Made by a program: the position numbers and the translations under genes. From VXYL01 sp963665195 (GTDB lineage: Bacteria > Pseudomonadota > Gammaproteobacteria > Pseudomonadales > Azotimanducaceae), in the NCBI GenBank assembly GCA_963665195.1, contig OY762070.1, positions 1,922,001 to 1,986,000 of the forward strand: DNA of 64,000 bases, in the 5' to 3' direction. The notes below the pieces were generated by a model. That model had not been told where the DNA came from and made no database searches. It worked only from the letters and a program-made list of their open reading frames with translations. Shown piece after piece: positions 1 through 8,995 of the stretch. How positions within the stretch are numbered: position 1 is the first letter of the stretch; each line of letters starts with the position of its first letter.

Positions 1-189
1 GACCGCGAACGGCGCCTGATCCGCAAGATCAACGAGACCCTGTCGCGCATCGACCGCGACGACTACGGCTTCTGCGACACCTGCGGCGTGGAGATCGGCC
101 TGCGTCGCCTCGAAGCGCGTCCCACAGCCACGCAGTGCGTGGACTGCAAGGCCCTCGACGAACTGCGCGAGCGCCAGCTGCGCGGCTGA
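1..189 (+). CDS. dksA: DksA-type RNA polymerase-binding regulator, C-terminal part
   Basis: The frame is open from base 1 to TGA at 187-189 and gives the last 62 residues of a DksA/TraR protein; the 5' part lies outside the window. The C4 zinc finger is visible as CDTCG followed by CVDCK, preceded by a charged helix (LIRKINETLSRID). DksA binds the RNA polymerase secondary channel and, with ppGpp, tunes stringent-response promoters. The gene ends 25 bp before gluQ, the usual gammaproteobacterial dksA-gluQ order, which supports both calls. The four-Cys finger favours classical DksA over Cys-poor paralogues. Confidence 0.93.
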   Translation, partial: DRERRLIRKINETLSRIDRDDYGFCDTCGVEIGLRRLEARPTATQCVDCKALDELRERQLRG

Positions 190-214
190 ACCGTCAGCCG
201 GGCGCGGGGGCTCC

Positions 215-1096
215 ATGGGTAGCCCGGCGACGGCGCACCACTACGTCGGCCGCTTCGCGCCGACGCCGTCGGGGCCGCTGCACCTCGGTTCGCTGCTCAC
301 CGCTATCGCCTCCTGGGTCGACGCGCGCGCCCACGGCGGTGTGTGGCGCCTGCGCATCGACGACCTGGACGAACCCCGCGTGGTGCGCGGCGCGGAATCC
401 GCCATCCTGCGTTCCTTGGAAGCCCACGGCCTGGGCTGGGACGGGCGCATCTGTCGTCAGAGCGGACAGGCGGAACGCTATCGCGCGGCCCTCGCCAGCC
501 TCGGCGACCGCTGCTTCGCCTGCCGCTGCACGCGCCGCGACCTGCGCGGCCACGCCCGCTACCCGGGCACATGCCGCTTGCTCGGCCTGCCGCGCACCGG
601 CAACGCGGTGCGGCTGCGCGTCGAGGCCGGGGAAGTGGGGTTCGTCGACCGCATCCAAGGCCCCTATGCGGAGGACCTCGCAGAGACCGTCGGCGACTTC
701 GCCGTCTGGCGCCGCGACGGCCTCGCTTCCTACCAACTCGCGGTGGTCGCGGACGACGCGAACCTAGGCATCACCCACATCGTGCGCGGCGCGGATCTGC
801 TCGACAACACGCCGCGACAGCGCTATCTGGCCGAGCTGCTCGGTTTCGCGCCGGCAAGCTACGCGCATGTGCCGGTGGTCGCCGAAGCGAGCGGCGTGAA
901 ACTCTCCAAGCACAACCGGGCAACCGCCATCGACGACCGCGCCAGCCGCCAGAACGTCGCCGCCGCGCTGTGCCTGCTGGGTCTCGATCCGCCGCCAGCG
1001 AGTGCGCCGGAGATGCTCGACTGGGCGCACCGCCACTGGCGCATCGACAACGTGCCGAAGCGCGCGGTCATGCCGGGTTTCGTGGCGCTCGCCTGA
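215..1096 (+). CDS. gluQ: Glutamyl-Q tRNA(Asp) synthetase
   Basis: This 293-residue protein is a truncated GluRS-like enzyme that attaches glutamate to queuosine at position 34 of tRNA(Asp). Class I motifs are visible: FAPTPSGPLHLGS near residues 14-26 (HIGH-like HLGS) and KLSKHN (KMSKS-like) near 230. A zinc-site stretch CFACRC...YPGTC lies near residues 105-130. There is no C-terminal anticodon-binding domain, which together with the length distinguishes it from GltX. It starts with ATG 25 bp after dksA and is probably co-transcribed with it. Confidence 0.95.
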   Translation: MGSPATAHHYVGRFAPTPSGPLHLGSLLTAIASWVDARAHGGVWRLRIDDLDEPRVVRGAESAILRSLEAHGLGWDGRICRQSGQAERYRAALASLGDRCFACRCTRRDLRGHARYPGTCRLLGLPRTGNAVRLRVEAGEVGFVDRIQGPYAEDLAETVGDFAVWRRDGLASYQLAVVADDANLGITHIVRGADLLDNTPRQRYLAELLGFAPASYAHVPVVAEASGVKLSKHNRATAIDDRASRQNVAAALCLLGLDPPPASAPEMLDWAHRHWRIDNVPKRAVMPGFVALA

Positions 1097-1129
1097 CCTG
1101 GGCGCCGCTGTTGGCTTAACATCCCGCGC

Positions 1130-2407
1130 ATGACCCGCGTGCTCCTCGTCGACCCCGACGCCGCCTCTCGCCAGCAACTGCGCGAAACGCTCGAGCAGGG
1201 CGGATTCGCGGTACTCAACTGCGCCGACCGCGGACACGCCGCGCCGACCGTGATCGTCGCGAGTACGGCTGCGGTGCAGGGCGATGCGCTCATCGCCAAG
1301 GCCGCACCGACCCCGGTCGTGGTGGTAGCGGAGCAGCCCAGCATCGCCGACGCCGTGGCGTACACGAAGCAAGGCGCGGCCGACTATCTCCCCCGGCCGC
1401 TGGCCGTCGGAACGCTGGTCAGGGCGGTCGCCGCAGCAGCCGAGCAGGCGCACGAAGAGCCGCAACCGCGCGGGCCGATCATCGGCGAGCATCCGGTGAT
1501 GGCCGCGCTCTGGGAGCGCATCATCGACGCCGCCCAAAACGACGCTCCGGTGTTGCTCCACGGCGAACCCGGCACCGGCAAGGAACTCGCGGCGCGGGTG
1601 ATCCATGCAGCCGGCCCACGCCGCAACGCGCCATTCATCCCGGCGCACTGCGCGGCGGTTCCAACCACCGAACTCGCCGTCGAGCTGTTCGGCACGGGCG
1701 ATGGCGCAACGACGCGACGCGGGCTGCTCGCCGCCGCCGCCGGCGGGGCGCTCTTCGTCGACGAGGTGGGCGACCTGCCGCTCGATGCCCAGGACCGGCT
1801 GCTGCGGCACATGCATGCCGCGGAGGGCCGCGGCCACGAACCGGACGTGCGAATCTACGCCGCCACGCGGCGCGATCTGGATCGACTGGCCGACACCGGT
1901 CTTGCGCTGCCCGCCCTGGTCGAGCGGCTGAACGGCCAATCGCTCCCGATGCCGCCGCTGCGGGAGCGAGGCGAAGACGTGGCCCTGATCGCAGGCGTTT
2001 TCCTCAAGCGCACGGAGAGCAAGCTCGGCAAGCAGGGGCTCGTGTTCGCTCCAGAGGCGATGGACGCGCTGCGCGGGCATCCTTGGCCCGGCAACGTGCG
2101 CGAGTTGGAGAACGCCGTGGAGCGCGCCGCCGCCCTCTGCGAAGGCAACGAGATTGCCGCTGAAGTGCTGGCGATCGATGCAGCGCCCAGCGTACCGACT
2201 GCCGCCACCGAGCAGGGCACCTCTGGACGCCTCGAAGACTTCTTCGTGCGCTTCGTGCTCGCCAATCAGGATCACTGCACGGAGACCGAGCTTGCGAGCC
2301 AGCTCGGCATCTCGCGCAAGAGCCTCTGGGAGCGCCGCCAGCGGCTCAACATTCCTCGCCGCCGCACGCAGAAGCGCGGCTCCCGGCGCACCCAACGGCA
2401 CGGCTGA
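1130..2407 (+). CDS. Degenerate NtrC-like AAA+ response regulator
   Basis: The 425-residue protein has the layout of a bacterial enhancer-binding protein: N-terminal receiver-like domain (about 1-110), AAA+ domain (about 120-350) and C-terminal Fis-type HTH (about 375-415, CTETELASQLGISRKSLWERRQ). Walker A (GEPGTGKE) and Walker B (GGALFVDEVGDL) are intact. Two hallmarks are missing. The receiver strand that should end in the phospho-accepting Asp reads TVIVAST, and the switch Lys is Arg (YLPRP). The sigma54-contacting GAFTGA loop is replaced by a short ELFGTGDGATTRRG. By family knowledge such proteins usually do not activate sigma54 promoters by phosphorylation; a sigma70 regulator or DNA-binding repressor is more likely. 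It lies 33 bp after gluQ. Confidence 0.85.
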   Translation: MTRVLLVDPDAASRQQLRETLEQGGFAVLNCADRGHAAPTVIVASTAAVQGDALIAKAAPTPVVVVAEQPSIADAVAYTKQGAADYLPRPLAVGTLVRAVAAAAEQAHEEPQPRGPIIGEHPVMAALWERIIDAAQNDAPVLLHGEPGTGKELAARVIHAAGPRRNAPFIPAHCAAVPTTELAVELFGTGDGATTRRGLLAAAAGGALFVDEVGDLPLDAQDRLLRHMHAAEGRGHEPDVRIYAATRRDLDRLADTGLALPALVERLNGQSLPMPPLRERGEDVALIAGVFLKRTESKLGKQGLVFAPEAMDALRGHPWPGNVRELENAVERAAALCEGNEIAAEVLAIDAAPSVPTAATEQGTSGRLEDFFVRFVLANQDHCTETELASQLGISRKSLWERRQRLNIPRRRTQKRGSRRTQRHG

Positions 2408-2463
2408 GCCTCGAACCCCTCGGCAGTCGCCTAAACTGCGCGCACCACCTTCGGAGAACCTCG

Positions 2464-3144
2464 ATGCCGGACCTCGCCACCTACCAACTGCTGGAAAACG
2501 TCGCCGTGATCGCCATGGACGACGGCAAGGCCAACGCCTTCGGCCCGAACATGATCGCCGCCGTGGACGACCTGCTGGAGCGCGCCCAGAACGAAGCCAA
2601 GGCCGTGGTCCTCACCGGCCGTCCCGGCATCCTCTCCGGCGGTTTCGACCTGCGCGTGATCCGCGGCGGCGACCCGGCGGCAGCCAGCGCGATGAGCCTC
2701 GCCGGCGCGAAACTGATGATGCGCCTCTACGGCCATCCGCAGCCGCTCGTCATCGCGGCGCCCGGCCACGCCGTGGCCCTCGGCGCGTTCTGCCTGCTCA
2801 CGGCCGACTACCGCGTCGGCGCCGCCGGCGACTTCCGCATCGGCCTCAACGAAACCGCCATCGGCATGAGCCTGCCCCCGTTCGGCCTGATGCTGGCGAA
2901 CGCCCGGCTTTCCAAGCGCTACCTGAGCCGCGCCGCCATCGGCGCGACGATGTTCTCGCCCGACGAGGCGAAGGACGCGGGGTTCCTGGACGAGGTGGCG
3001 GAAGCGGACAAAGTACGGGACGCGGCGCTGGAGGCTGCGCGCGGCTTGGTGGCTCTCGATGGATCGGCCTACGCATCGGTAAAGCAAGGGCTTCGCGGCG
3101 AAGCCATTGCCGACGTGCTGGCGGGGTTGGACGCTCCCGCCTAG
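2464..3144 (+). CDS. Crotonase / enoyl-CoA hydratase family protein
   Basis: The 226-residue protein has the crotonase fold: oxyanion-hole segment GRPGILSGGFDLRV near residues 52-65, the second turn HAVALGAFCLLTADYRVG near 100-117, and an acidic residue in LNETAIGMSLPP near 124-135, where the general-base Glu of enoyl-CoA hydratases lies. It is shorter than classical hydratases (about 257) and ends soon after the last helix. The substrate cannot be told from sequence. A GGAGA ribosome-binding site lies just upstream of the ATG. It converges on the next gene with 35 bp between stop codons. Confidence 0.85.
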   Translation: MPDLATYQLLENVAVIAMDDGKANAFGPNMIAAVDDLLERAQNEAKAVVLTGRPGILSGGFDLRVIRGGDPAAASAMSLAGAKLMMRLYGHPQPLVIAAPGHAVALGAFCLLTADYRVGAAGDFRIGLNETAIGMSLPPFGLMLANARLSKRYLSRAAIGATMFSPDEAKDAGFLDEVAEADKVRDAALEAARGLVALDGSAYASVKQGLRGEAIADVLAGLDAPA

Positions 3145-3179
3145 CAGTCCCGGCGGCAAGGCCCTGCCCGTAAGCGCCC

Positions 3180-4010
3180 CTAGAAGAACGCGAACAGCCG
3201 CATCTCCACGCTGTGCCTCGGCGCCGCGTGCGGGCCGGCGTCCGGCAGTTCGAACGCGGTGTGCAGCGTATACCTCGCCGGGCCGTCTTGTGCCGAGTCG
3301 TATACCTTGAAGAACAGTGCCTCGTCCGGGGCCATCAGCGGGTAGTAGAAGAAGCGCTGGCGCGGGCTGTACAGCGCTCGCCACGTCTCGCCTATGCGGC
3401 CCGGCGCTACCCGGGGCACGGGCACGAAGTCCGCTTCCTCCACCGTGCGGGCATCGGCTACGGCGATGGGGTCGGATTCGATGGGATGGCCGATGGGGCG
3501 CCATGCCTGGACGATGGCGAATCTGCGGCGCAGCAGGTCGTCGGCCTCGTCCGGCAGCAGGTCACGCATGCGCTTGCGGGCGGACCAGTGGGTGTAGTCG
3601 TTGTGTACGCCGCGCGCCGGCGGCTTCAGGCGCTTGGCGCGGCGCACGTCCGGGTCCCCGTGGCGCACCGTGTGGTCGAAGATGTGGATGCGGTTCGCGC
3701 CCGTGCAGCGCTGGGCGATGTCCGCCATGGCCGGGTAGTAGAGGCGCTTCACGCTAGCATCGTCCAGGAAGTCGATCGGCGGCAGGTGATCGGCATGCAG
3801 CTCGAAGCCATGGATGTCGAGTTTCGGGCGCTCGTGCCAATCCCGGGCGTTGTGGACGATCACATCGTGGCGCGCCGTGCCACTGCCGACGTTGCGGCCC
3901 GCGGTATCGGGGGCCGCGACTTCGTAGTAGTGCTTGTCGCCGGCGGCGGTGGCGAAGCTCAAGGTGGCGCGGACGCCATGCGGGGCCAGCAGCGGCGCGG
4001 GTTCGGACAT
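3180..4010 (-). CDS. CmcJ/NvfI-like putative non-haem iron oxygenase
   Basis: The 276-residue protein resembles the CmcJ/NvfI/AsaB group: a central VHNDYTHWS, a late PVPRVAPGRIGETWRALYSPRQRFFYYPLM segment and a C-terminal stretch about downstream arrangement typical of that group. Members occur in cephamycin biosynthesis and fungal natural-product clusters and act as 2-oxoglutarate/iron-type oxygenases or partners of methyltransferases. No biosynthetic cluster surrounds this one, so its substrate is unknown. The gene is transcribed away from the downstream aminotransferase, leaving a 201-bp divergent region (4011-4211) that probably holds both promoters, although I could not pick convincing -35/-10 boxes. 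Confidence 0.7.
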   Translation of the reverse strand: MSEPAPLLAPHGVRATLSFATAAGDKHYYEVAAPDTAGRNVGSGTARHDVIVHNARDWHERPKLDIHGFELHADHLPPIDFLDDASVKRLYYPAMADIAQRCTGANRIHIFDHTVRHGDPDVRRAKRLKPPARGVHNDYTHWSARKRMRDLLPDEADDLLRRRFAIVQAWRPIGHPIESDPIAVADARTVEEADFVPVPRVAPGRIGETWRALYSPRQRFFYYPLMAPDEALFFKVYDSAQDGPARYTLHTAFELPDAGPHAAPRHSVEMRLFAFF

Positions 4011-4211
4011 CGGCTTCCCTTGCTAGTCGGGGGAGCGAGCATACCCGCATCGGGGCTCGGCCGGGTGCCGGCAGCAAGACCCGCATCGTCGATCGGTACG
4101 CGGCCAACCCAAGTGCCATTCAACTGCGTCTTGAGGATCGATGCCGGTGCGCAGCCGCGGGCGCGCCTAGACTTGCAGCATCCTGCGGGGCAGCAACTCG
4201 AGGGGAAATCG

Positions 4212-5402
4212 ATGGCCGCGAATGTCCAGGGCGGCGGTCTGGCGCTGGCCATGCGCTACGAGCCGCCCATCGACCGCACCGGCATGGATTCCTCCAAGTG
4301 GGAAAAGTACGCGGGCCGGGACATCCTGCCTTTCTGGGTGGCGGACATGGACCTGCCGACCGCGCCGTTCGTTCTCGATGCGATCCAAGAACGGCTCACC
4401 CATCAGATCCTGGGCTATGCGGTGCCGCCCGATGCGGCCGGCGGCGCATTCGTGGACTGGCTGCAGCGGCGATACCGGTGGCGCGTGTCGGAGGAGTGGT
4501 TGGTGTGGCTGCCGGGCGTCGTGCCCGGATTCAACGTCGCGGCGCAAGCAGCGGCAGGGCATCCCGAGCGGACCGAACTGCTGATCCCCATTCCCGCCTA
4601 TCCGCCGTTCCTCAAGGTGCCGGAGACCGTCGGCCTGCGCGGCGTCCTCGCGCCGCTGGTGCGCGGCGAACGCTGGGAGATGGACTTCGACGAGTTGCGC
4701 AGCGCAGTCTCCCGCCGCACTGCGGCGTTCATGCTCTGCAATCCGCAGAACCCGACGGGCCGCGTCTACGAGGCGGCCGAACTCGCCTCCCTCGCCGAAC
4801 TGATCCTTGCGAGCGATACAGTGCTCGTCAGCGACGAAATCCACTGCCCGATCATTCTTGCGCCCGCGTCGCGGCATGTGCCCATCGCCAGTCTCGACGA
4901 GGCGCTGGCGCAGCGCAGCATCTCCCTGTTCGCATCCACCAAGGGCTACAACTATCCGGGTCTTGGCGTGGCGGTTGCCGTGATCCCGAACGCGGCGCTC
5001 CGCGAGCGGTTCGAGGCGTTCGCGAAATCGGGCCTGGTGTCCGGCATGTCGCCGCTCGCCTACGCCGCGGCCACGGCCGCCTTCGCCGACACCAGCGACT
5101 GGCTCGACGAACGCAACGCCTTTCTGGCGGAGAACGCCGCTGTGTTGCAGCGCGCGGTGTGCGGAATCGACGGCATTCGCACGACTGCCGTTGAAGGCAC
5201 CTGCCTTACTTGGCTCGACGTATCCGCCCTCGGGCTGGCGGACCCCGCCGCGCACTTCGAGGCCGCCGGTCTCGGCCTCTCCGACGGTGCGGACTTCGCC
5301 GCACCGGGCTTTCTGCGGTTCAACTTCGGCTGTCCGCGTTCGCTGCTAGTGCGCGGCATCGAACGCCTCCGCCAAGGCGCGTGCGAGCCTCCCGCGCACT
5401 GA
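4212..5402 (+). CDS. MalY/PatB-family PLP-dependent aminotransferase / C-S lyase
   Basis: The open frame extends far upstream, but the ATG at 4212, behind GAGGGGA, gives a normal 396-residue fold type I PLP enzyme. The N-terminal motif WVADMDLPTAPFVLDAI is characteristic of MalY/PatB cystathionine beta-lyase-like proteins. Other landmarks are the LLCNPQNPTGR-type segment (here MLCNPQNPTGRVY), SDEIHCPI, and the PLP lysine in ASTKGYNYPGL. PatB-type enzymes cleave C-S bonds of cystathionine or cysteine conjugates; some homologues are true aminotransferases, so the substrate is open. An ISAzo13-family element sits 10 bp after the stop codon. Confidence 0.85.
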   Translation: MAANVQGGGLALAMRYEPPIDRTGMDSSKWEKYAGRDILPFWVADMDLPTAPFVLDAIQERLTHQILGYAVPPDAAGGAFVDWLQRRYRWRVSEEWLVWLPGVVPGFNVAAQAAAGHPERTELLIPIPAYPPFLKVPETVGLRGVLAPLVRGERWEMDFDELRSAVSRRTAAFMLCNPQNPTGRVYEAAELASLAELILASDTVLVSDEIHCPIILAPASRHVPIASLDEALAQRSISLFASTKGYNYPGLGVAVAVIPNAALRERFEAFAKSGLVSGMSPLAYAAATAAFADTSDWLDERNAFLAENAAVLQRAVCGIDGIRTTAVEGTCLTWLDVSALGLADPAAHFEAAGLGLSDGADFAAPGFLRFNFGCPRSLLVRGIERLRQGACEPPAH

Positions 5403-5412
5403 GATACGCTTA

Positions 5413-6711
5413 GTACTCTCGCAGGAACATCCTGTATTGTTGAGCGCACTTTTGCCGAGAGGCCAGGGTCATGGACGACGCTGCGACGCGGACGATACTT
5501 GCGAAGTTTCTGGATCTGGAACCGGTGCTCGACGAGCGCGCCAAGAGGCTCTGGGCTGCGACCGAGGCGCGCGCGGTCGGTCGCGGGGGCATCGAGCGGG
5601 TGTGGGAGGCGACGGGCATGTCGCGGGTCACGATCGCGAAGGGCCTGCGGGAGCTGGAGTCGGGCGTCGAGGCGTCGGATCGGCAGCGCTCGCCCGGCGG
5701 CGGCCGGAAGCGGGCGGAGGACAGGGACCCGGGGCTGGTGCCGGCGCTGGAGCGGCTGGTGGATCCGGCGACGCGGGGCGATCCGTCGGGGCCGCTGCGC
5801 TGGACGAGTCTGAGCGCGGCGAAGCTGGCGGAGGCGCTGGACGCGGCAGGGCACCCGGTGAGCGAGCGGACGGTGAACCGGCTGCTGCACGACATGGGCT
5901 ACAGCTTGCAGTCGAACCGCAAGACCTTGGAGGGTCGCCAGCACCCGGACCGGGACGCGCAGTTCAACCACATCAACCGCCGGGCGAAGGCGTTCATGCG
6001 CGGCGGCACCCCGGTGGTGTCGGTGGACACGAAGAAGAAGGAGCTGGTGGGGGACTTCCGCAACGGCGGGCGGGAATGGCGCCCGGCGGGGGAGCCGGAG
6101 AAGGTGCGCGTCCACGACTTCAAGGACGCGGAGCTGGGCAAGGCGATCCCGTACGGGGTGTACGACGTGGCGGCGGACGCGGGCTGGGTGAGCGTGGGCG
6201 CGGACCACGACACGGCGTCGTTCGCGGCGGAGACGCTGCGGCGCTGGTGGCTGCGGATGGGGAGCGCGAGGTACCCGGCGGCGCGGCGTCTGCTGGCGGC
6301 CGCGGACGCGGGCGGCTCGAACGGCAGCCGCAGCCGGCTGTGGAAGGTCGAGCTGCAGCGCTTTGCGGACGAGACGGGGCTGAAGGTGTCGGTGTGCCAC
6401 TTCCCGCCGGGCACGAGCAAGTGGAACAAGATCGAGCACCGCATGTTCAGCCGGATCACGGAGAACTGGCGCGGCAGGCCGCTCGTCAGCAGGGAGGCGG
6501 TGGTGAGCCTGATCGCGGCCACGACGACGAAGAAGGGCCTGGAGATCCGCTCCGAGCTGGACGACGGCGAGTATCCCACGGGAGTGAAGGTGAGCGACGA
6601 GCAGATGGACGCCCTGTCGCTGTCCAGGGACAAGTTCCACGGCGACTGGAACTATGTCATCTCGCCGAAAAAGAAACGCTCCAAATAAATAGGTTATTTA
6701 GGCCAGACTCC
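5413..6711 (+). mobile_element. ISAzo13-family insertion sequence, copy A
   Basis: This 1299-bp element matches copy B at 25377-26675; the boundaries are where the two copies stop matching. It is flanked by a direct TTA duplication (5410-5412 and 6712-6714). The ends form an imperfect inverted repeat: the left end starts gtactctcgc and the right end, reverse-complemented, starts ggagtctggc (7 of 10 match). A single transposase gene fills the element. The direct-repeat orientation relative to copy B makes deletion of the intervening 18.7 kb possible. Confidence 0.9.
5471..6688 (+). CDS. ISAzo13-family transposase (copy A)
   Basis: The 405-residue DDE transposase has an N-terminal helix-turn-helix region (about 45-70, WEATGMSRVTIAKGLREL) and a catalytic core. 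Candidate catalytic acids are the Asp of VSVDTKKKELVG (about 185), the Asp of AAADAGGSNGSR (about 275) and the Glu of NKIEHRMFS (about 315). The HFPPGTSKWNKIEHRMF block is characteristic of this family. The protein is identical to the copy B product, so both are recent and presumably active. No frameshift is needed for expression. Confidence 0.92.
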   Translation: MDDAATRTILAKFLDLEPVLDERAKRLWAATEARAVGRGGIERVWEATGMSRVTIAKGLRELESGVEASDRQRSPGGGRKRAEDRDPGLVPALERLVDPATRGDPSGPLRWTSLSAAKLAEALDAAGHPVSERTVNRLLHDMGYSLQSNRKTLEGRQHPDRDAQFNHINRRAKAFMRGGTPVVSVDTKKKELVGDFRNGGREWRPAGEPEKVRVHDFKDAELGKAIPYGVYDVAADAGWVSVGADHDTASFAAETLRRWWLRMGSARYPAARRLLAAADAGGSNGSRSRLWKVELQRFADETGLKVSVCHFPPGTSKWNKIEHRMFSRITENWRGRPLVSREAVVSLIAATTTKKGLEIRSELDDGEYPTGVKVSDEQMDALSLSRDKFHGDWNYVISPKKKRSK

Positions 6712-6740
6712 TTAGTTTCCTCGGCTTTGGGGGCACGCAA

Positions 6741-8984
6741 ATGGAACACGACCGCCTGTTCGATGGCGAGATCAAGCGCACCGTGGACGAGTCCACGGCA
6801 TCTTGGCGCAGCGCGCCTGCGGAACTCAAACAGCGTCCCAACATCGTCATGATCGTCCTCGACGATGTCGGCTACTCGCAACTCGGCTGCTACGGTTCGG
6901 TCATCGAGACCCCGGCGCTGGACAGCCTGGCCGCCGATGGGCTGCGCTACGCCAACTTCCACGTCACGCCGCTCTGCTCGCCCACGCGCACCTGCCTGCT
7001 GACCGGCCGCAACCATCACAGCGTCGGCATGGGTCGCGTCGCGGAGATGGTGAACGGCTTTCCGAACACCCGCGGGTTCGCGGCGAAGGAAGCCGCGAAT
7101 CTGGCCGAGATGCTCCGCCCGCACGGCTATCAGACGCTCGCCTCCGGCAAGTGGCACCTGGCCTCCATCAACGAGACCAGCCCGGCCGGACCGTACCACC
7201 ACTGGCCGCTGCAACGCGGCTTCGACCGCTTCTACGGCTTCCTGGCCGGCGAGACGAACCAGTGGAATCCCGAACTGATCCTCGGCAACGAACGCATCGA
7301 GCCGCCGAAGGACCCGGCCTACCACCTATCGGAAGGCATCATCGACAACGCCTGCCTGTGGCTCCGCCAGCTCGCCTCCGCCGATCCGGACAAGCCATTC
7401 TTTCTCTACGTCGCGTTCGCCGCCGGGCATTCGCCGCACCATGTGCCGCGCGAGTACGCCGACAAGTACCGCGGCCAATTCGATCTGGGCTGGGATGACC
7501 AGCGAGCGCTGGTACTGCGGCGCCAGATAGCATCCGGTCTGCTGCCACGCGATCAGCGCCTGGCACCGCCGAACCCCGGCGTGCAGAAATGGGACGATCT
7601 GGATGCGGACGAGAAGCGCCTCGCTGCCAGACTGCAGGAAGTCTTCGCAGGATTCCTCGATCACACGGATGTGCAGATTGCGCGCCTGTTCGCCCAGCTC
7701 GACGCGCTCGGCAAGCGCGATGACACCATCGTGCTCGCCATCTCCGACAACGGCGCGAGTTCCGAAGGCGGTCCGCACGGCACCTACGACCACCAGCGCG
7801 CCCGCAACGGTTTCGGCAGCAGCGTGGAACAGAACCTCGCGCGCCTCGACGACATGGGCGGACCGCTCACCTACAACCACTACCCGTTCGGCTGGGCGAT
7901 GGCCGGCAATACGCCGTTCAAGCGCTACAAGGCGAACACCTATGCCGGCGGCGTGCGGGCGCCGCTGCTCATCCGCTGGCCCAACGGCATCGAGAGCTGG
8001 GGCGAAACGCGGCGCCAGTTCTACCATGTAGTCGACGTGACGCCGACGCTGCTGGATCTGGTCGGCTTGGAACCGCCGAGCCAGGTCGGCGGCATCCCGC
8101 AAATGCCGCTGCACGGCACGTCCATGGCGCACACCCTGCACGACGACGAGGCCGACACCCGCAAGACCATCCAATACTTCGAGACCGTCGGCCAGCGCGC
8201 CATCTGGCATCGGGGCTGGAAAGCGGTCACTTTCCACCATCGCGGCACGCCATTCAACGAGGATATCTGGGAGCTGTATCGCCTCGAAGGGGACCTCGCC
8301 GAGCTCCACAACCTCGCCGAGACCTATCCCGACAAGCTGAAGGCGCTGATCGACCTGTGGTGGCAGGAAGCCGAACGCTACGGCGTGCTGCCCTTGGACG
8401 ACCTGACGGGTCGCCGCGGCGTCGGCTGGTGGCCGGAACCGAAGAACCGCTGGGTGCTCTACCAGGACGCCGTGCTGCCGCATTTCTTCCGCGCCGGGCC
8501 GCGGGTGCGCGGCGTATCGCATCGCATCACGGCGCGAATCGAAAGGAATGCCACCAGCGCTCAGGGCGCGATCATCGCCGACGGCGGACGGTTCGGCGGC
8601 TGGAGCATCTACGTCCTCGGCAATCGGCTGCACTACTGCACCAACAACTTCGGCGACCGCTGCCGGGTATCTTCGCCGGTAGCGATCCCGCCGGGTCCGG
8701 CCACCTTGCGGGCGGATGTGGTGCGCAGCGGCGACGACGAAGGTCGCGTGCGCTTCTATGTCGACGACAAGCCAGCGGGCGATGGCATCCTTGCGCCGTT
8801 CCGCTACCACAACTTCGTCAACGAACCGCTCGATGTGGGCCGCGACAGCCAGACGCCGGTGGACGATGCCTACGACGCGCCGTTCGTCTTCGAGGGGAAG
8901 ATCTTGGACGTGGTGATCGAGGCCTTCGGCACGGAGGTGGTCGATCAGGAGACGCTGCTCGAAGAACTCATGGCGAGTCAGTAG
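6741..8984 (+). CDS. Arylsulfatase-type sulfatase
   Basis: The 747-residue protein is a type I sulfatase. RPNIVMIVLDDVGYSQLGCYG near residues 32-52 holds the metal-binding Asp pair. Cys79 sits in CSPTR, the motif matured to formylglycine, followed by LLTGRNHHSVGMG; a second metal-site Asp-Asn is in AISDNGASSEGG. A C-terminal beta-rich extension of about 170 residues follows the catalytic domain and resembles those of large AtsA-like arylsulfatases. No N-terminal signal peptide is apparent, so cytoplasmic action is suggested. The stop lies 11 bp before a PhyH oxygenase with a strong ribosome-binding site, so the two probably form an operon. Substrate unknown; anaerobic-type maturase or FGE genes are not in the window. 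Confidence 0.93.
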   Translation: MEHDRLFDGEIKRTVDESTASWRSAPAELKQRPNIVMIVLDDVGYSQLGCYGSVIETPALDSLAADGLRYANFHVTPLCSPTRTCLLTGRNHHSVGMGRVAEMVNGFPNTRGFAAKEAANLAEMLRPHGYQTLASGKWHLASINETSPAGPYHHWPLQRGFDRFYGFLAGETNQWNPELILGNERIEPPKDPAYHLSEGIIDNACLWLRQLASADPDKPFFLYVAFAAGHSPHHVPREYADKYRGQFDLGWDDQRALVLRRQIASGLLPRDQRLAPPNPGVQKWDDLDADEKRLAARLQEVFAGFLDHTDVQIARLFAQLDALGKRDDTIVLAISDNGASSEGGPHGTYDHQRARNGFGSSVEQNLARLDDMGGPLTYNHYPFGWAMAGNTPFKRYKANTYAGGVRAPLLIRWPNGIESWGETRRQFYHVVDVTPTLLDLVGLEPPSQVGGIPQMPLHGTSMAHTLHDDEADTRKTIQYFETVGQRAIWHRGWKAVTFHHRGTPFNEDIWELYRLEGDLAELHNLAETYPDKLKALIDLWWQEAERYGVLPLDDLTGRRGVGWWPEPKNRWVLYQDAVLPHFFRAGPRVRGVSHRITARIERNATSAQGAIIADGGRFGGWSIYVLGNRLHYCTNNFGDRCRVSSPVAIPPGPATLRADVVRSGDDEGRVRFYVDDKPAGDGILAPFRYHNFVNEPLDVGRDSQTPVDDAYDAPFVFEGKILDVVIEAFGTEVVDQETLLEELMASQ

Positions 8985-8995
8985 GAGGAAGGACG

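Noticed and set aside
764..2401. 545-codon minus-strand frame opposite the NtrC-like regulator
   Set aside because: Antisense shadow; the plus-strand product has intact AAA+ motifs.
5437..6852. Overlapping 471-codon plus-strand frame in the ISAzo13 element
   Set aside because: Gly/Arg-rich out-of-frame translation of the transposase; it persists in both copies only because the DNA is identical.
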